Source: CADEDV01 sp964437415 (GTDB lineage: Bacteria > Bacteroidota > Bacteroidia > Chitinophagales > Chitinophagaceae). From it: a DNA stretch of 64,000 nucleotides. The position numbers were made by a program, and so were the translations under genes. Numbering within the stretch: the first letter of the stretch is position 1; every line of letters begins with the position of its first letter. Of this stretch, positions 41,236 to 49,515 are shown piece after piece. The notes below the pieces were generated by a model. That model saw only the letters and a list, made by a program, of their open reading frames with translations. It was not told the DNA's origin and did not search any database. Location: assembly GCA_964437415.1 (NCBI GenBank), contig CAYTGN010000003.1:186001-250000 (forward strand). The letters are read 5' to 3'.

Positions 41236-42615
41236 CTATGGGGCATATAAGGTAGGCAAACTGATTGTTAAAACTGTACCTCTGTCAGGATGCGATTCCA
41301 TAGTTAATGTTCCTTTATGAATATTTATAATCCGTTTGGTCAGTGTAAGACCCAAACCTACGCCTTGCTTCCCCCCGGCATTGCTACCCCGGTAAAAAGG
41401 TTCAAATAACCTGCTCATTTCTTCTTCAGGGATGATGTCCCCTTTATTCAAAAACAAAATATCTGCAGAGCTCCCTTTAAAAAAAAGCTGAACCAGCACA
41501 GTATTATCAGGAGAATATTTGCACCCGTTCTCCATAATATTCTTAAAGGCACTTTGTAGCAGTTGAGAGTTCCCAAAAACCTGGCATTCTTCTTCATTCT
41601 CCGGCAGATCAGAAAATTCAAGTCCTACATGATAGACTGAATTTTGTTTCAGCACTTCCCCATGTGCCCTTATCAGTACTTCATCAATTCTAATTTTATC
41701 TAATGAAATGGTGCCGTGTGTTCCGGCCTTGGCGATCTCAAGCAGAGTTTTGGTAAGCTGGTGCAAGTGCTTCACGTCTTCCAGTATAGAATGCAGTACC
41801 CGCCGATACTCACCTTCACTCCGGTTGTGCAACAAGGCCACTTCCACCTGGCTCGACATGGATGTAAGTGGCGTAGACAGCTCATGAGAAGCATTGGAAA
41901 TAAAACGCCGCTGAATGGCAAAGGATTCCTCCAGCCGGTTCAGCAGGTCATTGAAAGTGGCATTCAGCTCCGCCAGTTCATCTTTTCTTTTACCCACAAA
42001 AAGCCGATGTGACAAGTTTTGCGAAGTAATTAACTGCACATCACGAATGGTTTCTCTTACAGGCCTGATAATGCTGCGTGAAAACATATACCCCGTCAGT
42101 AAAGTAAAAAGAATGGCAACAGGAAAGAAAAGCAGGAATATTCTTTTTAGGTCGTTCAGGTATTCCCGGCCGGCAACATTCTCCGCCGCCACCATCACAA
42201 TGAAAGTATCGCTTGTCGTTCTGTCCCGGTAAATACAAACATCTTTACTACCATACTTATAAAAAGCCTGCACTTCGTTTTGAAGTCTGTCAAACCATGA
42301 AGTATCCGGTTCTAAAACATCCGTGCTGTCATCATGATGCTCGTACAATTTATTTCTGTTCTTATCGTAAATATTAATATTCCTGTTCATCAGAGCCGGT
42401 GGCGAGGATGCATCCAGCGATTTCATCAACCCGGTACTGTCTTCACTGAATGCCCTGTAAAGCTGTGCAGTACGGTAGGCACGGGTGGCCAGTCTATTGC
42501 GAAATTCATCCTGGCTCTCCCTGCTGCTGAGATTGAAAATGATAAACGCCACAGACAACAAAATGCCTGAAACAATGGCTGTAAAAAGCAGGATGATCTT
42601 TAAAGATAGCTTCAT
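41236..42615 (-). CDS. HAMP-domain sensor histidine kinase
   Basis: 459 residues: membrane helix about 8-28, a periplasmic sensor domain (30-160), second helix about 163-183, HAMP (about 185-235), HisKA with the phospho-His in NASHELSTPLTSM, and HATPase with ENGCKYS and GVGLGLTLTKRIINIHKG. Typical OmpR-partner kinase. Its start overlaps the stop of the response regulator gene by one base. Confidence 0.92.
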   Translation of the reverse strand: MKLSLKIILLFTAIVSGILLSVAFIIFNLSSRESQDEFRNRLATRAYRTAQLYRAFSEDSTGLMKSLDASSPPALMNRNINIYDKNRNKLYEHHDDSTDVLEPDTSWFDRLQNEVQAFYKYGSKDVCIYRDRTTSDTFIVMVAAENVAGREYLNDLKRIFLLFFPVAILFTLLTGYMFSRSIIRPVRETIRDVQLITSQNLSHRLFVGKRKDELAELNATFNDLLNRLEESFAIQRRFISNASHELSTPLTSMSSQVEVALLHNRSEGEYRRVLHSILEDVKHLHQLTKTLLEIAKAGTHGTISLDKIRIDEVLIRAHGEVLKQNSVYHVGLEFSDLPENEEECQVFGNSQLLQSAFKNIMENGCKYSPDNTVLVQLFFKGSSADILFLNKGDIIPEEEMSRLFEPFYRGSNAGGKQGVGLGLTLTKRIINIHKGTLTMESHPDRGTVLTISLPTLYAP

Positions 42616-43304
42616 TAATTTTTGTCTTTCAGAACATAGCCCATGCCCACCTGCGTGTGAATGAGGGGCTCTTCAAAGCCTTTGTCAATTTTCTTGCGGA
42701 GGTAATTTACATAAACATCTATCACATTGGTACGGGTGTCAAAATCAATATCCCATACCTGCAGGGCAATATCGGCACGGGATAATACTTTATTCTTGTT
42801 GCGTAATAAAAACTCGAGCAACTGGAATTCCTTGGCCGTCAGTGAAACCGGCAGGCCATTGCGGGTCACTTCCTTACTGTCAAGGTTCATCACCAGGTCG
42901 CCGGCCCTGAGCAGTGTCCCTGTTGCCACTGTGCTGTGAATCCTTTTTAACAAAGCCCGGATGCGAACAAGCAGCTCCCGGAAATCAAAGGGCTTAATGA
43001 TATAATCATCAGCTCCTGCATCAAAGCCTTCTATTTTGTCTTCAACGGCATTCATCGCTGTCAGCATCACCACGGGCACCGAAGGATTGATGCTGCGCAT
43101 GGCCTTGCACAGTTCATACCCGTTCATACCCGGCAGGTTAATGTCGAGGATGACAAGATCAAAATGATTTCTGCGAAACATTTTGAACCCAATATTTCCA
43201 TCGTAGGCTACTTCGGCCTGGAAACTGTTTTCCGAAAGTCCCTGCTTCAGCGAATCTGCGATCTTCTTTTCGTCTTCAACTATGAGTATATGAATATCCT
43301 GCAT
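42615..43304 (-). CDS. OmpR-family response regulator
   Basis: 229 residues. Receiver with Asp54 (VILDINLPGMNG), acidic pair in VEDE and Lys in YIIKPFDF; C-terminal winged helix (about 130-225) with RADIALQVWDIDFDTRTNVIDVYVNYLRKKI. Resembles CusR/MprA-type regulators. It is transcribed before its kinase. The nearby copper-dependent NosZ and oxidase make metal sensing a possible role, without direct evidence. Confidence 0.93.
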   Translation of the reverse strand: MQDIHILIVEDEKKIADSLKQGLSENSFQAEVAYDGNIGFKMFRRNHFDLVILDINLPGMNGYELCKAMRSINPSVPVVMLTAMNAVEDKIEGFDAGADDYIIKPFDFRELLVRIRALLKRIHSTVATGTLLRAGDLVMNLDSKEVTRNGLPVSLTAKEFQLLEFLLRNKNKVLSRADIALQVWDIDFDTRTNVIDVYVNYLRKKIDKGFEEPLIHTQVGMGYVLKDKN

Positions 43305-43332
43305 GATCTGATAAGTTATTGCTTTTCAAGAA

Positions 43333-44883
43333 TTATACTTTTATCAGTTTGTCGCCATCAATACATACAATATGGTAGAGGTCTGTACGACGGTCTGCCC
43401 ATGTCTGCACACTTCCAAATTCCCGGTTTCTCTTCAATAAATTCATGTCGAGTTCCTGCACTATAGCTGTCTCTACATTGGCCGGGGCCTCGGCGGCCAG
43501 TCCTTCCCGGTGAAATTCTATATCACTGGGAGTAAGAATAGCTGATTGGGCATAATGAATGTCGAGGTTTTCCACTTTTGGTAAATTGCCCACCGAGCCG
43601 GTGATCACCACATAAACCTGGTTTTCGATAGCTCTTGCCTGTGCGCAATAACGTACCCGCAGATAAGACCTCCGAACATCTGTATTGAATGGTACAAAAA
43701 TAATATTAGCTCCTTTGCTGGCTGCCACCCGGCTGATCTCCGGAAACTCTATATCATAGCAAATAGCAATGGCGATCTTTCCGCAATCTGTGTTAAACAC
43801 TTTTACTTCATCACCCGGCTTCACTCCCCACCATTTTTTTTCATGCGGCGTGATATGGATCTTAAATTGCCGGGCATAGGTTCCGTCCCGCTTGAACAGG
43901 TAAGAAACATTATAAAGATCGCCATCCTCGATGACGAAATGGGAGCCGCCGATGATATTAATATTATAACGGATGGCAAGTTTGGTAAACATATCTACAT
44001 ACTGGTCTGTAAACTGGTGCAACTCTCTCACTGCTTCAGCCGGATTTTTGCGGGGAAGAAAAGTGAGCAATTGCATGGTCAGCATTTCCGGGAATACGAC
44101 AAAATCAGACCGGTAATCGGAGGCCACATCCACATAATATTCGCAGTTGTCGGCAAACTCTTGAAAATTCTTTATCATCCTCATCTCGTATTGGATGCAG
44201 GTAATTCTTACATAAGGGTCCGATTTCTCCGGCTTTTTATTTTTATCCGTATATAAGAGGTTATTCCACTCCAGGAAAGTGCCATAACCGCATGATTCTT
44301 TATCATTCGGTAAATAGTCAGGCAACAATCTTTTGAGCACAAAACCATTTGAAACCTGAGCCGTCAGCACCGGGTCATAAACTTTTTTATCAATTACCTG
44401 CTGCACATATTCTTCCACATTCATTTTCTTTTGATGCTTATAAAAATTGGGGATACGTCCACCGATGAGGATGCATCGCAGATTTTTTTCTCTGGCCAGG
44501 TTTTTCCGGGCTTCATACAAGCGGCGGGCCAGTTTCATAGACCTGAATTCCGGAGCCACCATGATCTCCATGCCATATAACGTATCACCTTCGGGGTCAT
44601 GATTGGTAATATAACCTCGGTTGGTCAGCTCATTCCAACTGGCAGTGTCTGAATACTGAGCTCGCCGGATAATTAGGCTGCAACTGGATGCGGCAAGTTT
44701 TCCATGATACTCTATACAAAATTGTCCTTCGGGGAAAATAGAAAGTATGCTTTCAAATTGTTCACGGCTCCAGGGTTTCATTCCCGGAAAACAAGCTAAC
44801 TGAAGCTGGCAAACCGCCGGGTAGTCTTCAATAGTTATGTTCCGGCATTTCACCCGTTTCCTGCCTAATGATTTTACTGCCAT
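43333..44883 (-). CDS. GNAT acetyltransferase fused to a carbon-nitrogen hydrolase
   Basis: 516 residues. Residues about 12-205 are a GNAT N-acetyltransferase (AsnA-like acetyl-CoA fold with MVAPEFRSMKLARRLYEA). Residues about 225-510 are a nitrilase-superfamily amidase with the catalytic triad Glu (VVFPEML), Lys (ITPHEKKWWGV) and Cys (AIAICYDIEFPE). This fusion is a known family in Bacteroidota and Proteobacteria; substrates are unknown. Single gene with its own spacing on both sides. Confidence 0.92.
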   Translation of the reverse strand: MAVKSLGRKRVKCRNITIEDYPAVCQLQLACFPGMKPWSREQFESILSIFPEGQFCIEYHGKLAASSCSLIIRRAQYSDTASWNELTNRGYITNHDPEGDTLYGMEIMVAPEFRSMKLARRLYEARKNLAREKNLRCILIGGRIPNFYKHQKKMNVEEYVQQVIDKKVYDPVLTAQVSNGFVLKRLLPDYLPNDKESCGYGTFLEWNNLLYTDKNKKPEKSDPYVRITCIQYEMRMIKNFQEFADNCEYYVDVASDYRSDFVVFPEMLTMQLLTFLPRKNPAEAVRELHQFTDQYVDMFTKLAIRYNINIIGGSHFVIEDGDLYNVSYLFKRDGTYARQFKIHITPHEKKWWGVKPGDEVKVFNTDCGKIAIAICYDIEFPEISRVAASKGANIIFVPFNTDVRRSYLRVRYCAQARAIENQVYVVITGSVGNLPKVENLDIHYAQSAILTPSDIEFHREGLAAEAPANVETAIVQELDMNLLKRNREFGSVQTWADRRTDLYHIVCIDGDKLIKV

Positions 44884-45015
44884 AAGATTTCTTTAAAACA
44901 ACTCCTGCCGGGACTGGTAAAAGTAGCTACCCCTAATTGGAGTTGCATTAGTTCTAAGTTAAAAAAAGATTAGTTTGTATAAGTCTGTTTATCGTAGGAA
45001 TTAAAACAGGCAGTC

Positions 45016-45023
45016 TATCTTTG
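45016..45023 (+). promoter_or_regulatory. -7 box abutting trmD
   Basis: TATCTTTG, perfect TAnnTTTG, ending 4 bp before the trmD ATG (45028). Predicts a leaderless or nearly leaderless mRNA. No clear -33 TTTG. Confidence 0.5.
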
Positions 45024-45027
45024 ACCC

Positions 45028-45708
45028 ATGCGAATAGATATTCTGACTGTTTTACCGGAATTATTGGAAAGTCCCCTGCAACACAGTATCATGAAAAGAG
45101 CACAGGAAAAAGGTTTGCTTGAAGTAAAGGTACAGCACCTTCGCAAGTGGGCCGTAAATGAATATGGCCAGGTGGATGATTACCAATATGGCGGCGGCGC
45201 CGGCATGGTGATGATGTGTGAGCCATTGGCAAAGGCAATAGAAGAATTATCTGGTGAAAGAAAGTATGATGAAGTCATTTACCTGACCCCGGATGGTGAA
45301 AAACTGAACCAGAAAATAGCCAATTCACTTTCATTAAAAGAAAACCTGTTGATGATCTGCGGACATTACAAAGGCATTGATGAAAGGATTCGGGAACATT
45401 TTGTAACAAAGGAGATTTCCATCGGTGATTTTGTATTAAGCGGCGGTGAATTACCTGCTGCTATTTTAGTAGATGCCATCGGACGTTTGCTGCCCGGTGT
45501 GCTGAACGACGAAACTTCAGCCCTCTTTGATTCTTTTCAGGATAATATGTTGGCCCCGCCTGTTTATACAAGACCCGAAGACTTCCGCGGCTGGAAAGTG
45601 CCCGATGTGCTGATGAGTGGAAACCACAGGCTCATTGAAGAATGGCGCCATGAGCAATCGCTTGCACGAACGCAAAAAAGAAGGCCCGATCTGCTGGACG
45701 AACAGTAA
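45028..45708 (+). CDS. trmD: tRNA (guanine37-N1)-methyltransferase
   Basis: 226 residues beginning MRIDILTVLPELLESPL. The SPOUT trefoil-knot motifs are present (YGGGAGMVMMCEPL, LMICGHYKGIDERI, ISIGDFVLSGGELPA, PDVLMSGNHRLIEEWR). It methylates G37 next to the anticodon and prevents frameshifting. In many bacteria it sits with rpsP and rimM; here it is 27 kb away from them. Confidence 0.96.
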   Translation: MRIDILTVLPELLESPLQHSIMKRAQEKGLLEVKVQHLRKWAVNEYGQVDDYQYGGGAGMVMMCEPLAKAIEELSGERKYDEVIYLTPDGEKLNQKIANSLSLKENLLMICGHYKGIDERIREHFVTKEISIGDFVLSGGELPAAILVDAIGRLLPGVLNDETSALFDSFQDNMLAPPVYTRPEDFRGWKVPDVLMSGNHRLIEEWRHEQSLARTQKRRPDLLDEQ

Positions 45709-46045
45709 ACAAATGCTGTTTCTTCTTATGCTACTGCCAGGAGAATAAAATAAAAGCACAGGATGAACAGCAGGTTGATTGCAATGGTTGTTTTCATAAG
45801 TACTGATTTTGGTTATACCACTAAATAAAAACAATTTTATTGCCAGCGGCGGCTTATCCACAATGGAATTCTACGAGTTGGGTATAATAACAAGCGGGAT
45901 GTAAAATATAGCCCGCAGGAAATACGAATGGAAACCACTTTTTGCAAAAGCAATTCTACGCTTTGCTTAAGAAGACAAAATCAATCAATACAGCAACAAA
46001 AACGACCTTCGGGTTTCTCGTGCCGGAAATCAATATATTGCAGGT
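45709..46045. other. 337-bp region after trmD with a possible 23-residue membrane peptide
   Basis: Mostly without recognisable genes. On the minus strand 45797-45726 an ATG-to-TAA frame encodes a 23-residue, one-helix hydrophobic peptide (MKTTIAINLLFILCFYF then ILLAVA). Its composition is that of a real membrane peptide, but with no promoter or ribosome site to support it. A single TTATCCACA (45854-45862) matches a DnaA box by chance. Confidence 0.35.
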
Positions 46046-46642
46046 ATGAAACAAATCCAGGCTATCCTTCTCTTCGTAACATTTATCTCCTGCCATTCAT
46101 CTCAAAAAAGTGGCAGCAGCTCCGTAAACCCGAATGAAAGCCAGGAGATTTTCTGGAACGAACTGCAAAAACTTTGCGGCAATGCCTATGAAGGCAGCAT
46201 AGCAGCAGCGCCTGCCAATGACACAGCTTTCCGCAACAAAACACTGCTGATGCATGTAAGAAGCTGCAAAGAAAATGTTACCAGGATACCTTTTATGGTT
46301 GGCGACAACCGTTCCCGAACATGGGTGTTTACCAAAACAAACGGTAAAATATTGCTGAAACATGATCACCGCCATGAAGATGGTAAAGAAGACAGCATCA
46401 CTCAGTATGGCGGCTGGACCAGTAATAGCGGATCGGCTACTGTTCAATATTTTCCCGCCGACCAGGAAACGGTAAACATATTACCTGCTGCAGCGGGCAA
46501 TATGTGGTGGGTGGAGCTGTCGCCAGGTAAATATTTCACCTACAATCTTCGCCGGATGGGCACCGACAGGTTATTCAGCATCCGGTTCGACCTGTCAAAA
46601 CCTGTTGCAGCGCCGGAAGCTCCCTGGGGCTGGAAAGATTAA
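46046..46642 (+). CDS. Lipoprotein of unknown function
   Basis: 198 residues: lipoprotein signal MKQIQAILLFVTFISC, then a beta-rich domain with FWNELQKLCGNAYEGSIAAAPANDTAFRNKTLLMHVRSC, HDHRHEDGKEDSITQYGG and a C-terminal GTDRLFSIRFDLSKP. Two cysteines could pair. No named family was recognised. Confidence 0.78.
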   Translation: MKQIQAILLFVTFISCHSSQKSGSSSVNPNESQEIFWNELQKLCGNAYEGSIAAAPANDTAFRNKTLLMHVRSCKENVTRIPFMVGDNRSRTWVFTKTNGKILLKHDHRHEDGKEDSITQYGGWTSNSGSATVQYFPADQETVNILPAAAGNMWWVELSPGKYFTYNLRRMGTDRLFSIRFDLSKPVAAPEAPWGWKD

Positions 46643-46729
46643 ATCCTTCATCAAACGATTGCCTGATTTTTCAGCAGCATCCCAACCTATTCTTTTATTT
46701 GGGAAATTGCACAGCATAACATTGATTGC

Positions 46730-48184
46730 ATGAATAACGACCGCAGAAAATTTTTACGCCGCATCGCTATTGGCGGCGGAATGATGGCCACCGGTCTTCC
46801 TTCTTTTGCCGGCAATTTTGCCGCAACAGATGAAGAAACAGAAAGGTCGCTGCAACTGCAAAATGATAAGCAACGTTTCAATATGTGCGGCTATGCGGCG
46901 CCGAAGCTTGAAACCGTCAGGGTCGGAATCATTGGACTGGGCATGAGAGGGCCCGGCGCAGTGGAAAGAATGAGTTTTATTGAAGGCTTGGAAATAAATG
47001 CGCTGTGTGACAAATTTCCTGAAAGGGCGGCAGCGGCACAGAAAATTGTAGAGAAAGCAGGCCTGCCGAAAGCCAAAGAATACAGCGGCAATGATGGCTG
47101 GAAAGCATTGTGTGAAAACAATGAAGTGGATCTTATCTACATCTGCACTCCCTGGCATCTGCACACTCCTATGGCTTTGTATGCCATGAAAAATGGGAAA
47201 CATGTAGCTGTGGAAGTGCCCGCAGCCGTTACCCTGGATGAGTGCTGGCAACTGGTGGAAACATCAGAGAAAACAAAGAAGCACTGCATGATGCTGGAAA
47301 ACTGCTGCTATGATTTCTTTGAACTGCTGACATTAAATATGGTAAGACAAGGACTGTTTGGCGAGCTGATCCATGCCGAAGGGGCTTATATCCATGACCT
47401 GCGTGACCTGAATTTTTCAAAAACCGGCTATGCTGATATGTGGCGGCTGAAAGAGAATGCTTCCCGTAATGGCAATCTTTATCCTACACATGGTCTCGGC
47501 CCTATTGCCCAATGTCTCAATATCAACCGGGGTGACAATATGGAACACCTGGTTTCCATGAGCAGCGCCGATTTTATGATGAATGCCATTGCAAAAGAAA
47601 AAGCGGCTGCCGATTCATTTTACAATGAGTTTATTGACAAGCCTTATCGTGGCAATATGAACACTACCCTGATCAAGACCTTTAAAGGCAAAACCATCAT
47701 GGTGCAGCATGATGTGACATCGCCGCGGCCATACTCAAGAATACATTTGATAAGCGGCACCAAAGGCGTCGCCAGCAAATGGCCTTCGCCGGAACGAATT
47801 GCTTTTGGCCATGGCTGGATCAAAAAGGAGGAACTCGACGAGTTATATAAAAAATATACTCCTCCCATCGTGAAACATATAGGAGATCTTGCCAAACAGG
47901 TTGGCGGTCACGGCGGCATGGATTTTATCATGGACTGGCGGCTGATTGACTGCATTAGGAATGGCCTGCCGCTCGATCAGGATGTGTATGATGCAGCTCT
48001 TTGGAGCGCTGTTGCCCCTCTTAGCGAAAGATCGGTGGCCAAAAAATCAAGAACAGTGGATGTTCCCGATTTCACCCGGGGCTCATGGAAAGCAAACAAG
48101 CCATTGGATCTCACATTGGATGGCGGGGGCAGCACCGGGGTGCGGAAAATTGAAAAAACCGGGTCAAAACAGCTGGCTCCGTAG
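46730..48184 (+). CDS. Tat-exported Gfo/Idh/MocA oxidoreductase, GH109-like
   Basis: 484 residues. A twin-arginine signal (NDRRKFLRRIAIGGGMMATGLPSFAG) is followed by an NAD-binding fold with GIIGLGMRGPGAVERM (about 63-78), CTPWHLHTPM, the EVPAAVTLDE loop and a C-terminal alpha/beta domain. The pattern resembles family GH109 alpha-N-acetylgalactosaminidases, which use bound NAD in hydrolysis. General Gfo/Idh/MocA dehydrogenase activity is the alternative. Acts in the periplasm. Confidence 0.87.
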   Translation: MNNDRRKFLRRIAIGGGMMATGLPSFAGNFAATDEETERSLQLQNDKQRFNMCGYAAPKLETVRVGIIGLGMRGPGAVERMSFIEGLEINALCDKFPERAAAAQKIVEKAGLPKAKEYSGNDGWKALCENNEVDLIYICTPWHLHTPMALYAMKNGKHVAVEVPAAVTLDECWQLVETSEKTKKHCMMLENCCYDFFELLTLNMVRQGLFGELIHAEGAYIHDLRDLNFSKTGYADMWRLKENASRNGNLYPTHGLGPIAQCLNINRGDNMEHLVSMSSADFMMNAIAKEKAAADSFYNEFIDKPYRGNMNTTLIKTFKGKTIMVQHDVTSPRPYSRIHLISGTKGVASKWPSPERIAFGHGWIKKEELDELYKKYTPPIVKHIGDLAKQVGGHGGMDFIMDWRLIDCIRNGLPLDQDVYDAALWSAVAPLSERSVAKKSRTVDVPDFTRGSWKANKPLDLTLDGGGSTGVRKIEKTGSKQLAP

Positions 48185-48272
48185 TACAAACTACCTGTTT
48201 TGTGTAACATTAGCTGTATTTCAGCCGTTTACACTTACAACAATTGACGAAAATCACTGTGCAGATTGCAGG

Positions 48273-48296
48273 AAAACGCTAATTTCACGGCGTTTT
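48273..48296 (+). terminator. Weak terminator-like hairpin
   Basis: AAAACGC (48273-48279) and GCGTTTT (48290-48296) with a 10-nt loop, 90 bp after the oxidoreductase stop, followed by AGTT. Modest stem, no long T-run. Confidence 0.4.
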
Positions 48297-48376
48297 AGTT
48301 AAGGATTGTAGCAATTGGTTAAAACATAAAAGAACCGTCACCTGGCGGAGTATAAAAAAAATCAGTATAGCATTTC

Positions 48377-49462
48377 ATGAAGGCCCTGACCACTATCACA
48401 GACCCGGTTTATATCCCAAAAGAACATTTCAGCCGGTATGAAAAATTCTGGCTGAACTATATCAATGATAAAAGGGATCTTCCATTTATTCATCTGCTAA
48501 CGGCTATTCACCTCCTGGTGCTGCCGGCTGCCGTCATTCTCTATACACCCCTGCTGCAGGGCTGGCAATGGTGGTTATTGTATATCCCTTATTTCTATAT
48601 TTCGCAACTCTATTTCAAAGGTCGTTTTGGTTTGATGCTGCATTGTATCAGCCACCGCAAACTTTTTAAAAAAGGATATACCTGGATCTACAACTGGATC
48701 GTCTGGGCCATCTGCCCTTTCTTTGGTCACACTCCTGAAACCTATTTTGTTCACCATATGGCCATGCATCATGTGGAGAATAATCATGAAGATGATGCCA
48801 GCAGCACCATGAACTATCAACGGGACAGCTTGTGGAATTTTATTCAGTATGTGGCCCGTTTCCTTGTACTCGGCTTCCGCGACACATTCATGTATCTTTT
48901 TAACCGCAAGCGGAAAAAACTATATATGCGACTCACCTATGGTGAAATGTCATTTTATGCTTTCTGTGTGGGAATGTGCTTTGTGAATTTTAAAGCCACG
49001 CTGTTCATTTTTATCATCCCGTTTGTATTTGCCCGCATTGTAATGATGCTTGGCAACTGGGCACAACATGCTTTCATTCATGTGGACGACCCGGAGCAAA
49101 ACACCATCAATTGTATCAACACCAAATACAATCAAACCTGCTGGAATGATGGTTATCATGCCGTGCACCATGTCCGCCCGGCCCTTCATTACACCGAGAT
49201 CCCGGTGGAATTCATGAAGAACAAAGACAGTTTTGCAGAACAGAAGGTTCTCGTATTCGATGGCATTCATTATCTACATATTTTCCTCTGGCTGATGCAG
49301 AAACGCTACGATAAACTGGCCGACCATCTTGTAAATATCAACGGTATGTTCAGCAGCAGGGAAGAAGCCATTGCCGTGATGAAAGAACGAACCCGGAAGA
49401 TGAAACCGGTTAAACATGATGATGTTCCCATAAGCGAAGAGATCAGTATGGTTCTCGGTTAA
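48377..49462 (+). CDS. Membrane fatty acid desaturase-like protein
   Basis: 361 residues with four or more membrane helices (about 35-55, 60-80, 105-125, 190-225) and three His boxes: HCISHRK (about 92-98), HHMAMHHVENNHEDD and DGYHAVHHVRPALHYTE, ligands for a di-iron centre. An extra HAFIHVDDPEQN is also conserved-looking. Reaction expected: O2-dependent desaturation or hydroxylation of a lipid; the exact substrate is unknown. Confidence 0.87.
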   Translation: MKALTTITDPVYIPKEHFSRYEKFWLNYINDKRDLPFIHLLTAIHLLVLPAAVILYTPLLQGWQWWLLYIPYFYISQLYFKGRFGLMLHCISHRKLFKKGYTWIYNWIVWAICPFFGHTPETYFVHHMAMHHVENNHEDDASSTMNYQRDSLWNFIQYVARFLVLGFRDTFMYLFNRKRKKLYMRLTYGEMSFYAFCVGMCFVNFKATLFIFIIPFVFARIVMMLGNWAQHAFIHVDDPEQNTINCINTKYNQTCWNDGYHAVHHVRPALHYTEIPVEFMKNKDSFAEQKVLVFDGIHYLHIFLWLMQKRYDKLADHLVNINGMFSSREEAIAVMKERTRKMKPVKHDDVPISEEISMVLG

Positions 49463-49485
49463 GCCTGAATTAAAGCGATTCTTTT

Positions 49486-49512
49486 ATCTTTATTGCAGTC
49501 CAAAACTGCAAT
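49486..49512 (+). promoter_or_regulatory. -7-like box and inverted repeat before the adenine deaminase gene
   Basis: TATCTTTA (49485-49492) resembles a -7 box. ATTGCAGT-CCAAA-ACTGCAAT (49492-49512, perfect 8-bp arms) ends 3 bp before the ATG. It may be an operator or a 5' hairpin masking the start codon. Confidence 0.45.
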
Positions 49513-49515
49513 CAC

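Noticed and set aside
45854..45862. TTATCCACA as a DnaA box and possible origin
   Set aside because: A single copy with no cluster, no dnaA or dnaN gene and no AT-rich unwinding region.
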